From NCBI RefSeq assembly GCF_020447305.1, contig NZ_CP095732.1, forward strand, positions 1,396,501 through 1,460,500: a stretch of DNA of 64,000 bases, given 5' to 3'. Below the pieces are notes generated by a model. That model ran no database searches. It saw only the letters and a program-made list of their open reading frames with translations, and was not told the origin of the DNA. The position numbers and the translations under genes are program-made. The number at the start of each line of letters is the position of its first letter. Within the stretch, counting starts at the first letter, position 1. The stretch comes from Abyssibius alkaniclasticus. GTDB lineage: Bacteria; Pseudomonadota; Alphaproteobacteria; Rhodobacterales; Rhodobacteraceae. Shown in pieces: positions 45,334-54,126 of the stretch.

Positions 45334-45401
45334 TTTTGGGGCTGGCAGGGGCGCGCGGCCTATGGTGAATTGAGCGCAAATTCATCGGGGAGTCGCGCGC
45401 C

Positions 45402-46613
45402 ATGCCAGCCAATCAGCCAAGCCGGCAAAACTATGATGTGGTCATTATCGGTGGCGGCATCATGGGCGCCTCGACCGCGTGGTTTTTGACCGATACCCCC
45501 GATTTTGACGGCACGGTGCTGGTGGTGGAGCGCGACCCGAGCTATGCCACCGCCTCGACCACGCACACGAATTCCTGTATGCGCCAGCAGTTTTCCGACC
45601 CGCTGAATGTGCAGATCTCGCAATTTGCCGCCGCCTTCATCAAGGATTTGCGCACCAATATGGGGGGCGATGAACGCGTGCCGAACCTGAGCGTGCAGAA
45701 TTTCGGTTATTTGTATCTGGCGGACAATGAAGGCTTTGCCGACGTGCTGCGCGCCAACCAGAAGGTGCAGCTTGCAGCGGGGGCGCAAACGCAGTTGCTG
45801 GATGCAAGCGCGCTGAAGGCGGCCTATCCGTTCTACCAGCTCGATGACATCATCCTTGGCTCTATCAACCGCAAGGATGAGGGGTTTTTTGATGGCAGCA
45901 CGCTGTTTGACTGGTGGCGGCGGCAATCGCGCGAGCGTGGGGTGGAGTATGTGCGCGGCGAGGTCGTGGCGGTGAACCGTGATGCAGGCGGGCAGCGCGT
46001 GGCCTCGGTTACATTGGGTGACGGCACGGTTCTGGGCTGCGGGCAGGTGGTGAATGCCGCCGGGCCACGGGCAGCACTTGTGGCAAAAATGGCGGGGCTA
46101 AGCGTGCCGGTCGAGCCGCGCAAACGCTTCACATGGGTGTTCAAGGCCGAAAACCCGCTCGACCAGCCCCTGCCGCTGACGATTGACCCGTCGGGTGTGC
46201 ATTTTCGTGAAAACGGCGGCGGAACCTATATGGCGGGCGGGCATGGCGATGTGGACCCGGCGGTGGATTTTGACGATTTCGCAATGGATTTCAACCTGTG
46301 GGAAAGCCATGTCTGGCCGGTCATCGCCACGCGCATCCCCCAGTTTGAAGCGATCAAGGTGCAAAGCGAATGGGCGGGGCATTATGCCTATAACACCTTC
46401 GATCAGAACGCGATTGTCGGCCCACATCCGGAACTGCCGAACTTCATCTTCCTGAACGGGTTTTCCGGCCACGGCTTGCAGCAATCGGCGGCTATGGGGC
46501 GCGGCACGGCGGAATGGCTGACCTATGGCGCCTTTCGCAGCCTTGATTTGAGCCCGCTGCGCTATGAGCGGATTCTGCGCGGCCAGCCGCTTTGGGAACG
46601 CGCGGTGATCTAG
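45402..46613 (+). CDS. DAO-type FAD-dependent oxidoreductase
   Basis: A 403-residue flavoprotein of the glycine/sarcosine oxidase-like (DAO) family. The FAD motif IIGGGIMGASTAWFL is at about residues 15-30, and the C-terminal GHYAYNTFDQNAIVGPHPEL with FLNGFSGHGLQQS is typical of D-amino-acid or sarcosine-type dehydrogenases. The substrate is likely a secondary or D-amino acid. It follows hutU by 68 bases with its own GGGGAG ribosome site, so it may belong to the hut transcript, though a role in histidine breakdown is not established. Confidence 0.82.
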   Translation: MPANQPSRQNYDVVIIGGGIMGASTAWFLTDTPDFDGTVLVVERDPSYATASTTHTNSCMRQQFSDPLNVQISQFAAAFIKDLRTNMGGDERVPNLSVQNFGYLYLADNEGFADVLRANQKVQLAAGAQTQLLDASALKAAYPFYQLDDIILGSINRKDEGFFDGSTLFDWWRRQSRERGVEYVRGEVVAVNRDAGGQRVASVTLGDGTVLGCGQVVNAAGPRAALVAKMAGLSVPVEPRKRFTWVFKAENPLDQPLPLTIDPSGVHFRENGGGTYMAGGHGDVDPAVDFDDFAMDFNLWESHVWPVIATRIPQFEAIKVQSEWAGHYAYNTFDQNAIVGPHPELPNFIFLNGFSGHGLQQSAAMGRGTAEWLTYGAFRSLDLSPLRYERILRGQPLWERAVI

Positions 46614-46708
46614 CAACGCCCTAGCCGGGCAGGGGGCGCTGGCCTATAGTTGCACCCGGCCCGCGCCAAGCCCGCGGTGCTGAAATGATTTGCAGCAAAG
46701 GCCGCGCC

Positions 46709-47965
46709 ATGAAGTTCAACCTTGCCTTCTACCTGATGCAGTTGCGCAAGCGGCTTTGGGTGAAACCGCTGATCTATTGCCTGCTGGCGGTGCTGGCCTC
46801 GCTGCTGGCAATGGCGGCGGATTTCGCGGTGTTTGGCAGGTATCTGCCCGATATCTCGCCCGACACGATTGAAACGCTGCTGAAAATCATCTCATCCTCC
46901 ATGCTGGCCGTGGCCACTTTCGCGGTCGGCTCGATGATTGCCAGCTATGCCTCGGCCAGCGATGCGGCCACGCCGCGCGCCTTTGCGCTGGTGCTGGCCG
47001 ATGATGTGTCACAAACCGCGCTGTCCAGCTTTATCGGCGCCTTCATCTTCAGCATCGTATCGATCGTGACGCTGAAAACCGGGCTTTACGAGCGTGGCGG
47101 CCTGTTCGTGTTGTTCGTGCTGACATTGGCGATTTTCGGCTGGGTCGTGCTGACCTTCGTGCGTTGGGTCGACAATATCGCGCGGCTCGGGCGGCTGGGC
47201 ACGGCGATTGACAAGGCCGAGGCGGCGGCGCGCAACAGTATGGAGCAGCGCCGCAAGAACCCCTGGCTTGGCGGCGTGGCGAAAACCGGGGCAAATGCAC
47301 TGGAGGGCGCGGCGGTATACAGCCCGAATATCGGCTATGTGCAGCATATCGACATGCAGGGGCTGCAAAGCCTTGCCGATGAGCATGACTTACACATGAT
47401 GGTTGAAACCCTGCCCGGCACCTTTGTGGCACCGGGCCGTGCCGTGGTGCTGCTGGGTGAGGGGCAAAAGGTTGATGAGGAGCTTGCCGCGCGGATTGCC
47501 CGCAAATTCGTGATCGGCGATGACCGGACATTCGAGGAAGATCCGCGTTTCGGGCTGATCGTGCTTTCGGAAATTGCGGCGCGCGCGCTGTCGCCTGCTG
47601 TAAACGATGCCGGCACGGCGATTGTGATCATCGGGCGTTTCGTGCGGCTGTTCGCCGGCTGGGCCAAGGCTTTGGACGATGCGCTGCCCGAGGCGCGCCA
47701 TGACCGGATTATCGTGCCGGCGCTGGATTTGGGCGAGATGTTCGACGATGCGTTTACCGTGCTGGCGCGCGACGGGGCGGGCAATGTGGAAGCCGGGATC
47801 AGGCTGCAAAAAGCCTTCGTCTCACTGTCTGCCCTTGGTCAGGCCGACTATATAGAACAGGCCCGCCGCCATGCCAGACTGGCGCTGGGGCGGGCCGAGA
47901 CGGCGCTGACGCTTCCCGAAGACACGGAGCGGCTGCGCCGGATTGCGGGGCTGCTGGAGCCTTAG
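46709..47965 (+). CDS. DUF2254 membrane protein
   Basis: A 418-residue inner-membrane protein with four hydrophobic segments in the first 160 residues and a soluble C-terminal half. The blocks TLLKIISSSMLAVATFAVGS and FGLIVLSEIAARALSPAVND mark the DUF2254 family, whose role is unknown. The ATG at 46709 has AAAGG at eight bases; an ATG eight codons earlier is possible. Its TAG overlaps the stop of the converging phnE gene by four bases. Confidence 0.85.
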   Translation: MKFNLAFYLMQLRKRLWVKPLIYCLLAVLASLLAMAADFAVFGRYLPDISPDTIETLLKIISSSMLAVATFAVGSMIASYASASDAATPRAFALVLADDVSQTALSSFIGAFIFSIVSIVTLKTGLYERGGLFVLFVLTLAIFGWVVLTFVRWVDNIARLGRLGTAIDKAEAAARNSMEQRRKNPWLGGVAKTGANALEGAAVYSPNIGYVQHIDMQGLQSLADEHDLHMMVETLPGTFVAPGRAVVLLGEGQKVDEELAARIARKFVIGDDRTFEEDPRFGLIVLSEIAARALSPAVNDAGTAIVIIGRFVRLFAGWAKALDDALPEARHDRIIVPALDLGEMFDDAFTVLARDGAGNVEAGIRLQKAFVSLSALGQADYIEQARRHARLALGRAETALTLPEDTERLRRIAGLLEP

Positions 47966-48774
47966 ATGATTGCGTGGCGCATTCGGGCCGAGACCCATTC
48001 GCTGACCACGACGGTGGACAGGATCAGCAGCAGGATGAGCGAGACCTGGCTCCAGGCCAGCGTGTTGAGCGAGGCTTGCAGCTTGAGGCCGATGCCGCCC
48101 GCGCCAACCAGCCCCAGAATGGTGCTTTCGCGGATATTGATATCCCAGCGGAACACCGAAATGCCCCAGAAGGCCGGCATGATCTGCGGCACGATGCCAT
48201 AGGTCAGCACCTGTGGTCCGCTGGCGCCCGTGGCGGTGATCGCCTCGATCTGCTTGGCGTCGGTTTCCTCGATCGCCTCGTAAAGCAGCTTGCCGACAAA
48301 ACCGATGGAGCGCAGCGCGATGGCCACGATCCCGGCCAGCAGGCCCGGCCCGATGATCGCCACCAGGAGCAGCGCCCAGATCAGCGAGTTGATCGAGCGC
48401 GAGGCGACGATGATGAACAGCGCGACGGGCCGCAAGATGCGCACCGAGGGCGAAGTGTTGCGCGCCGCCATGAAGGCCACCGGCACGGCCATGATCACAC
48501 CGCCGATCGTGCCCAGAGTGGCAATGTTGATCGTATCCCAGAGCGGCATCCACAGCTCGGGCATATAGGCCCAGCGCGGCGGAAACATGCGGCCACCGAT
48601 ATCGGCGGCCTGTGTGGGGGCGTCCAGCACGAAGAACCAGATGGTCTTTTCGGTCATCAACTGCCAGCACCAGACAAAGAGCGCCACGAGCGCCAGCCAG
48701 CCGCCCCAAAGCAGCAGACGGCCGCGCGGGGTGCGATAGGTCCAGACCTGTTTGTAACTGGTAATCTCACTCAT
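47962..48774 (-). CDS. phnE: Phosphonate-type ABC transporter permease, second copy
   Basis: A 270-residue inner-membrane permease. About six hydrophobic helices are seen, with the ATPase-contacting region EAIEETDAKQIEAITATGAS and the conserved VFRWDINIRESTILGLVGAGGIGL near the end, diagnostic of PhnE. It is similar to but clearly distinct from the permease just upstream, so they should form a heterodimer. The ATG overlaps that gene's stop by ATGA. It ends the phn operon and meets the DUF2254 gene stop to stop. Confidence 0.92.
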   Translation of the reverse strand: MSEITSYKQVWTYRTPRGRLLLWGGWLALVALFVWCWQLMTEKTIWFFVLDAPTQAADIGGRMFPPRWAYMPELWMPLWDTINIATLGTIGGVIMAVPVAFMAARNTSPSVRILRPVALFIIVASRSINSLIWALLLVAIIGPGLLAGIVAIALRSIGFVGKLLYEAIEETDAKQIEAITATGASGPQVLTYGIVPQIMPAFWGISVFRWDINIRESTILGLVGAGGIGLKLQASLNTLAWSQVSLILLLILSTVVVSEWVSARMRHAII

Positions 48775-49592
48775 TGCAGGAACTTTCGCAGATAGCCGGA
48801 GCTGTATTCGGCAACGAAAACAATGCCGATGATGATGAGCAGGATCGCGCCGGCACTGTCATATTCATACCGGTCGATCGCGGTGTTGAGCGTGGCGCCA
48901 ATGCCGCCAGCCCCGACAATGCCAATGACCGCGCTTTCGCGGAAATTGATGTCGAGCCGGTAAAGCGACAGGCCGATCAGCCGCGGCGAAACCTGCGGCT
49001 GCACCGCATAGGTGACGACCTGCCACCATGAGGCCCCCGTGGCGCGGATGGCTTCGGCCTGCCCCTCGTCGATTTCCTCGATATCATCGGCCAGCAGTTT
49101 GGCGATAAAGCCGATCGTGGCGAAGGTGAGGGTCAGGAAGCCCGCGAAGGGGCCAAAGCCGAACATCGCCACGAAGAAGATGGCGATGATCACCTCTTGC
49201 AGCGCGCGGCTGACGGCGATGATCGAACGGCAGATATAGTAAATCCAGCGCGGGGCAAGGTTGCGCGCCGCCCCGATGCCGATGGGGATGGAGATGGCCA
49301 CGCCGATGACGGTGGAGGTCAGCGACATGGTGAGGCTTTCGATCAGCCCCTGGCTGATATCGCGCCAGCGGCTGGCAAAATCGGGCTGCAAGAAGCCAAG
49401 GATGAAGCGCTGGCCGCGTTCCAGCCCTTCGTAAACGCGGGTCCAGTTCACCTCGACCGTGTCAATTGCCAGAATGAGATAGACGACGATCAGGATCTGG
49501 ATGCCGATACGCCAGCGCCGGTCCTTGATTAACTGTGGCGGGCGTTTCCAGGTGGTCGGATAGTCCGACAGGTTCATGCCGGGCGCGCTCAT
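48771..49592 (-). CDS. phnE: Phosphonate-type ABC transporter permease, first copy
   Basis: A 273-residue permease with the contact motif [20 protein letters not shown] and [20 protein letters not shown] near the end. The N-terminal 25 residues are polar and cytoplasmic. It is encoded between phnC and the second phnE with ATGA overlaps at both ends. Substrate is a phosphonate, phosphite or phosphate-like ion; the transporter alone does not decide which. Confidence 0.92.
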   Translation of the reverse strand: MSAPGMNLSDYPTTWKRPPQLIKDRRWRIGIQILIVVYLILAIDTVEVNWTRVYEGLERGQRFILGFLQPDFASRWRDISQGLIESLTMSLTSTVIGVAISIPIGIGAARNLAPRWIYYICRSIIAVSRALQEVIIAIFFVAMFGFGPFAGFLTLTFATIGFIAKLLADDIEEIDEGQAEAIRATGASWWQVVTYAVQPQVSPRLIGLSLYRLDINFRESAVIGIVGAGGIGATLNTAIDRYEYDSAGAILLIIIGIVFVAEYSSGYLRKFLQ

Positions 49593-50410
49593 AGGCTAAG
49601 CACCGCCATGCGGGCCTTGGCATCGGCTTCGGCCTCGGCCTGTTCCTGATCGCCCTGGCGCATGGCATTCCAGTCTTCCTCGCCGTAGATCGTGGTCAGC
49701 GCGTTCTGGGTCAGCTCATCGGGGGTGCCTTCAAACACCACGCGGCCAGCGCGCAGCCCGACAATGCGCTGCATGAACTGCTGGGCCAGCGGCACATCGT
49801 GGATGTTCACAATGGCGGGCAGGTTGGTTTCCTGGCAGATTTCGGTGAGCAGGCGCATGATCTGGCGGCTGGTTTTCGGATCGAGGCTGGCTGTCGGCTC
49901 GTCCACCAGCAGCAATTCGGGGTTTTGGGCCAAGGCACGCGCAATGCCAACACGCTGGCGCTGGCCGCCGGATAACGCGTCGGCGCGCTTGCTGGCATGT
50001 TCCAGCAGGCCGACACGGTCGAGCAGTTGATAGGCGCGCTGGATGTCGGATTTGGGGAATTTGCGCAGATAGCTGCGCCAGAAGGGCACATAGCCCAGAC
50101 GGCCCGACAGCACGTTTTCCATAACGGTCAGGCGTTCGACCAGGGCATATTCCTGAAAGATCATGCCGATGCGGCGGCGCTGGCGGCGCAGCTCGCGCTT
50201 GCCAAGGCCGACAAGGTTCACATCGCCCAGCACGACCTTGCCCTTGGTCGGCTCGACCAGGCGGTTGATGCAGCGGATGAGCGTGGATTTGCCTGCGCCT
50301 GATGGGCCGATCAGCCCCAGAATCTGGCCTTTGGGAACCACAAGCGACACATCGGACAATGCGGTGTCATCTGTCTTATAGGTCTTGGACAGACCTTCAA
50401 GCGTGAGCAT
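49589..50410 (-). CDS. phnC: Phosphonate-type ABC transporter ATPase
   Basis: A 273-residue ABC ATPase. Walker [10 protein letters not shown] (about residue 36), Q-loop [11 protein letters not shown], signature LSGGQRQR (about 146), Walker [13 protein letters not shown] and H-loop NIHDVPLA. The [20 protein letters not shown] block is specific to PhnC. The tail ([16 protein letters not shown]) is acidic and longer than usual. It lies 72 bases after phnD, a gap filled by a strong hairpin, and overlaps phnE. Confidence 0.94.
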   Translation of the reverse strand: MLTLEGLSKTYKTDDTALSDVSLVVPKGQILGLIGPSGAGKSTLIRCINRLVEPTKGKVVLGDVNLVGLGKRELRRQRRRIGMIFQEYALVERLTVMENVLSGRLGYVPFWRSYLRKFPKSDIQRAYQLLDRVGLLEHASKRADALSGGQRQRVGIARALAQNPELLLVDEPTASLDPKTSRQIMRLLTEICQETNLPAIVNIHDVPLAQQFMQRIVGLRAGRVVFEGTPDELTQNALTTIYGEEDWNAMRQGDQEQAEAEADAKARMAVLSL

Positions 50411-50438
50411 AATCGATCAAACCTTCTTCAAAGCGTCA

Positions 50439-50459
50439 CGGGCGGCAAGCTGCCGCCCG
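50439..50459 (-). promoter_or_regulatory. Intercistronic hairpin between phnD and phnC
   Basis: CGGGCGGCA and TGCCGCCCG pair perfectly over nine bases around a three-base loop, 23 bases after the phnD stop. There is no T-run. It resembles the aapJ-aapQ hairpin in position and lack of a T-run, and probably stabilises the binding-protein mRNA. Confidence 0.7.
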
Positions 50460-50482
50460 CAATCATGGCCGCAATTGCGGGT

Positions 50483-51433
50483 TCAGTTACACGCGTAGAC
50501 GACGCCCGAAGCCTCGTCGATGGTGCGGATCACGGCCCAGTTATCCTTGAATGTGATCGGGATAAACTGCGATTCGCCATTGCCGGAAAATTCTTCGGCC
50601 AGCGCGGTGCCTTCCCAGTCATAGCTGAAAAACGCTTCCTGAATGGCGGTTTGCAGCTCCGGTGTCAGGTTATAGGCAGTGCCATAGCCCGTGGTGGGGA
50701 AGGTTTGCGAGGTGTAGATGGTGACGATCTGATCGGCGGTGACAACGTCACGCTCCAACATGCGGCGCAGCACCGAATTGGCGATGGCGGCGGCAGGATA
50801 GTCTTTATTGGCAACGCCGATGATCGAATTGTCATGCGCGCCAGAAAAGACCGGCTCGAAATCGGTGCCGGCAACCATGCCGAATTCGGCCGACAGAATG
50901 GCCGAGGGCGCCTTGAAGCCGGAATTCGATGTTTCGGCGGTAAAGGCCATCTGGCCACCGCGGATATCTTCAACCGTTTCGATGCCCGAACCGGGATAGG
51001 TGATGATCTCCATTTCATAGCCGAACGAGCCGTCATCGGCGGCCATCATCGCAAAGGGGCGGAAGCCGGCGCAGGCCACGGCCAGCGGGTTGGACCCGGT
51101 GTTGAACCCGGCAATATGCAGACGGCCGGCGCGCATGGCCTCGATTTGCGCCGCGTTCGACTGAACGGGGAAGAACTGCACATCCTTGCCCGTGGCCTGG
51201 GACAGATGCTCGAGGAACCCGGCCCAGACTTCGGCATAAACGGCAGGGTCTTCGACCGGGGTATAGGCAAAGATCAGCGTGTCGGGGTCGATCTGGTCGG
51301 CCGGATCGGTGGGAATGTCGGCAATCAGGTCGCCATCGGCATCGGTGAACCGGTCATCAAGCCGAAATTGGGCATTGGCGGGCAGGGCAATGGCCAGGGC
51401 CGCGATTGCTGGGATGAGCGTGAAATTCTTCAT
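50483..51433 (-). CDS. phnD: Phosphonate-type ABC transporter, periplasmic binding protein
   Basis: A 316-residue precursor with a signal peptide (about 1-21, ending ANA). The PhnD core is clear: DPDTLIFAYTPVEDPAVYAE, GKDVQFFPVQSNAAQIEAMR, and the ligand-site stretch GFNTGSNPLAV. Between signal and core is FTDADGDLIADIPTDP, an acidic loop resembling a calcium-binding DxDGD repeat. It binds a phosphonate or phosphite. AGAGG lies before the ATG. The promoter carries a PhoB-box-like pair, which suggests induction by phosphate starvation. Confidence 0.93.
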   Translation of the reverse strand: MKNFTLIPAIAALAIALPANAQFRLDDRFTDADGDLIADIPTDPADQIDPDTLIFAYTPVEDPAVYAEVWAGFLEHLSQATGKDVQFFPVQSNAAQIEAMRAGRLHIAGFNTGSNPLAVACAGFRPFAMMAADDGSFGYEMEIITYPGSGIETVEDIRGGQMAFTAETSNSGFKAPSAILSAEFGMVAGTDFEPVFSGAHDNSIIGVANKDYPAAAIANSVLRRMLERDVVTADQIVTIYTSQTFPTTGYGTAYNLTPELQTAIQEAFFSYDWEGTALAEEFSGNGESQFIPITFKDNWAVIRTIDEASGVVYACN

Positions 51434-51466
51434 TGTTTCCTCTGGGTTTCAGTTTGCATCTCGGGT

Positions 51467-51500
51467 TCTTTACGGCGTTACGGTGACACAAATACGACAG
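51467..51500 (-). promoter_or_regulatory. PhoB-box-like promoter of phnDCEE
   Basis: On the minus strand CTGTCGT (51494-51500) and GTGTCAC (51483-51489) are separated by four bases, the 11-bp period of Pho boxes (consensus CTGTCAT). Ten bases further, TAAAGA (51467-51472) sits where PhoB-dependent promoters have their -10. It ends 33 bases before the phnD ATG. Confidence 0.65.
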
Positions 51501-51525
51501 CAAGTATACATTACATGCAAGCCCT

Positions 51526-51554
51526 TTGACAGCAGACTTGCAGATTGCAACATA
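51526..51554 (+). promoter_or_regulatory. Possible promoter of the sugar operon
   Basis: TTGACA (51526-51531) is a perfect -35 element; 17 bases later AACATA is only a weak -10. The spacer contains TTGCAGATTGCAA, a 5-3-5 palindrome that could be the operator for the LacI-type regulator. Confidence 0.4.
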
Positions 51555-51623
51555 GCTAGAGCAGCAACAAAATATGACCGATGCGCTGCAAAACAGGTTT
51601 GGCTGCCGCCGGAGGCAGAAGAA

Positions 51624-51658
51624 ATGATAGACGTATGTCAAAAAATGATTGACGTATG
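51624..51658 (+). repeat. Paired 14-bp direct repeats, 21 bp apart
   Basis: ATGATAGACGTATG (51624-51637) and ATGATTGACGTATG (51645-51658) differ at one base and are spaced two helical turns apart. They are also in frame with the regulator and would encode MIDV-CQK-MIDV if translation begins at 51624, behind GGAGG. They may be tandem binding sites or a duplicated N-terminal peptide. Confidence 0.7.
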
Positions 51659-51746
51659 GCATTCTGGCGCACATGCTGTTGGTCAAGAGATTCGGCACCG
51701 CGGGATTGGCCGTGGGATAGAACGCGGCTGCCGGGTTGGGGGGAAG

Positions 51747-52811
51747 ATGAAAACGCCAACATTGTCGGATGTTGCCCGCGCTGCGGGTGTAAGCTATGCG
51801 ACCGCCGACCGGGTGGTGAATGCGCGCGGCGGCGTTGCGCAGAAATCGGTTGAAAAGGTGCAAAAGGCCGTGGCGGCGCTTGGCTATGTGCGCAATGTCG
51901 CGGCGGCGAACCTGTCCACCCAGCGGGTATACCGCTTCGCCTTCGTCATTCCGACGGAAAGCAATTCCTTCTTTCGCCATATCCATGCACTGCTGGCCCA
52001 GCGTGACCTTGCGGGCCGCGATCTGCGCCAGACGATCGATATTGTCGGGGTCGAGGCCTTTGAGGCGGCGGCGCTGGAGGGCGCGCTGAAAAATCTGGCC
52101 GGTGCGGGCTATGACGGCGTGGCGGTTGTGGGGATCGAAAGCCCCGGCGTGGCCGCGCAACTGGCCGCCTTGCAAGGGCAGGGCGCTGCCGTGTTCAGCT
52201 TTATCTCTGATCTGAATGCCAGCGAGCGGATGGGCTATGTCGGCATTGACAACACAATGGCCGGGCGCACGGCGGCGCGTATGGTGGGCATGGCGCATAA
52301 TGGCGGGGCGGGCGCGGTGCAGCCGATTGTCGGCTCGCTCAGCCTGCGCGACCACCAGGAACGTTTGGCGGGTTTCCGGGCCGTGCTGGAAGCAGATTTT
52401 CCGCAGATCGCGCTGCGCGCTGAAATCATTGGCCGCGACCGAAATGACATTGTTGAGGACAGGCTGGAGCAGGCCTTGCGCGCCGCGCCGGACATCAGCG
52501 CGGTTTACAATATCGGCGGGGGCAGCAGCGGCATTGCGCGGCTGTTTGCCCGCCGCCCCACGCGCCCCTTCTGCGTGGTGCATGACCTGATGCCGCATAC
52601 CCGCACAGCCCTGAAGGACGGGCTGGTTGATGTGGTCATCGACCAGCGCCCCGAGGATGAGATCGACCGCGCCATCGAGCTGATGCGCGCCGCCGCCAAC
52701 CGGCTGCCGCTGGCAAGCTGCCTTCCCATAACGCTGGCCATTTATGTGCGCGACAATCTGCCTCCCGAGGCCAGCCAAAGTTTTACCGATATCAGGAGCC
52801 TGACAGAATGA
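51747..52811 (+). CDS. LacI-family transcriptional regulator
   Basis: A 354-residue regulator. The N-terminal helix-turn-helix and hinge ([21 protein letters not shown]) is of LacI type, followed by a periplasmic-binding-protein-like sugar domain ([12 protein letters not shown] onward). The first gene of the sugar operon, it overlaps xylA by ATGA, so it is co-expressed with its targets. The start at 51747 fits the family, but only a G-run close to the ATG serves as ribosome site; an in-frame ATG at 51624 with an ideal GGAGG would add 41 unusual residues. The inducer is probably the transported sugar. Confidence 0.85.
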   Translation: MKTPTLSDVARAAGVSYATADRVVNARGGVAQKSVEKVQKAVAALGYVRNVAAANLSTQRVYRFAFVIPTESNSFFRHIHALLAQRDLAGRDLRQTIDIVGVEAFEAAALEGALKNLAGAGYDGVAVVGIESPGVAAQLAALQGQGAAVFSFISDLNASERMGYVGIDNTMAGRTAARMVGMAHNGGAGAVQPIVGSLSLRDHQERLAGFRAVLEADFPQIALRAEIIGRDRNDIVEDRLEQALRAAPDISAVYNIGGGSSGIARLFARRPTRPFCVVHDLMPHTRTALKDGLVDVVIDQRPEDEIDRAIELMRAAANRLPLASCLPITLAIYVRDNLPPEASQSFTDIRSLTE

Positions 52812-54103
52812 CCCAGTTTTTTGGCGATATTGCGCCGCTGAACTATGACCCGCAAAGCGACGGGTTGGCCTTTCGCCATTACAACCCCGATGCGATGGTG
52901 GCCGGCAAGCGGATGGAGGACCATTTGCGCTTTGCCGTGGCCTATTGGCACAGCTTTGCATGGCCCGGCGGCGACCCGTTCGGCGGGCAGACATTCGCGC
53001 GGCCCTGGATGGATGACACGATGGCGGGCGCGCGGCTGAAGGCCGATGTGGCCTTTGAAATGTTCGAATTGCTGAACGCGCCCTATTTCTGCTTTCATGA
53101 TGCCGATATCCGCCCCGAGGGTGCGAGCTTTGCTGAAAGCCGCCGCAATTTCGAAGAGATCATCGACATTTTCGAAGCCAAGATGGCGACCAGCAAGACC
53201 AGGCTGCTTTGGGGCACGGCGAACCTGTTTTCCAACCGCCGCTTCATGTCGGGCGCGGCGACGAACCCCGACCCGGATATTTACGCCTGGTCGGCGGCAA
53301 CGGTGAAGCTGTGCCTGGATGCCACCCATCGTTTGGGCGGCGAGAATTATGTGCTGTGGGGCGGGCGCGAGGGCTATGAAACCCTGCTCAACACCGACCT
53401 GAGCCAAGAGTTGGACCATATGGGCCGCTTTCTGGCCAAGGTCGTCGATTACAAGCACAAGATCGGCTTCAAGGGTGCGATTCTGGTCGAGCCGAAGCCG
53501 CAGGAACCCACCAAGCACCAGTATGATTACGACGTGGCCACGGTTTACGGGAACCTCAAGCGTTTCGGGCTGGAGGGCGAAGTGCAGATGAATATCGAGC
53601 AGGGACATGCGATTCTGGCGGGGCATTCGTTTGAGCATGAGATTGCGATGGCGGCTTCGCTTGGCATTTTCGGCTCGATCGACATGAACCGGAATGATTA
53701 CCAGTCGGGCTGGGATACCGACCAGTTCCCCAATAATGTGCCGGAAGTGGCGCTGGCCTATTACGAAATTCTGAAAGCCGGGGGCTTTACCACCGGCGGC
53801 ACGAATTTCGATGCCAAGCTGCGCCGCCAGTCGCTTGACCCGGTGGACCTGATCGCCGCCCATGCGGGGGCTATGGATGTATGCGCGCGCGGGCTGAAGG
53901 CCGCCGCCGCCATGCTTGAAGATGGCAGCCTGGAAGCCGCCCGCGCCGAACGCTATGCCGGTTGGCAGACCCCCGCCGCCAAGGCGATGCTCGATGCCGA
54001 TCTGGCGACGATCGCCGCGCGGGTGGAAGCCGAGGGGCTGGACCCGCAGCCGGTTTCGGGCCGTCAGGAAATACTCGAAAACATCGTGAACCGCTTCGTC
54101 TAG
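52808..54103 (+). CDS. xylA: Xylose isomerase
   Basis: A 431-residue class II xylose isomerase. The catalytic His is in YFCFHDADI (about residue 97); metal and substrate residues appear in [35 protein letters not shown] and [20 protein letters not shown]. It interconverts D-xylose and D-xylulose and often accepts other aldoses. No xylulokinase gene follows, which is unusual for a xylose operon. It overlaps the regulator gene and is 23 bases from the next isomerase gene. Confidence 0.94.
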   Translation: MTQFFGDIAPLNYDPQSDGLAFRHYNPDAMVAGKRMEDHLRFAVAYWHSFAWPGGDPFGGQTFARPWMDDTMAGARLKADVAFEMFELLNAPYFCFHDADIRPEGASFAESRRNFEEIIDIFEAKMATSKTRLLWGTANLFSNRRFMSGAATNPDPDIYAWSAATVKLCLDATHRLGGENYVLWGGREGYETLLNTDLSQELDHMGRFLAKVVDYKHKIGFKGAILVEPKPQEPTKHQYDYDVATVYGNLKRFGLEGEVQMNIEQGHAILAGHSFEHEIAMAASLGIFGSIDMNRNDYQSGWDTDQFPNNVPEVALAYYEILKAGGFTTGGTNFDAKLRRQSLDPVDLIAAHAGAMDVCARGLKAAAAMLEDGSLEAARAERYAGWQTPAAKAMLDADLATIAARVEAEGLDPQPVSGRQEILENIVNRFV

Positions 54104-54126
54104 GCGAAGGTGAAAGGGAGACAGAT

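Larger units (their letters stand above)
51434..51746. other. Divergent control region between phnD and the LacI-type gene
   Basis: This 313-bp gap holds, from left to right: a -10-like TAAAGA and PhoB-box-like repeats for phnD, a TTGACA-containing promoter for the plus strand with a TTGCA-N3-TGCAA palindrome in its spacer (51538-51550), a GGAGG ribosome site (51611-51615), and a pair of 14-base direct repeats (51624-51658). Part of it (from 51624) may be coding if the regulator starts early. Confidence 0.6.

Noticed and set aside
51357-52994. 545-codon minus-strand frame across the LacI-type gene
   Set aside because: Antisense to a recognisable regulator and to the phnD/regulator control region; no domain or ribosome site.
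52742-53863. 373-codon minus-strand frame across xylA
   Set aside because: Antisense to a xylose isomerase with complete active-site motifs.
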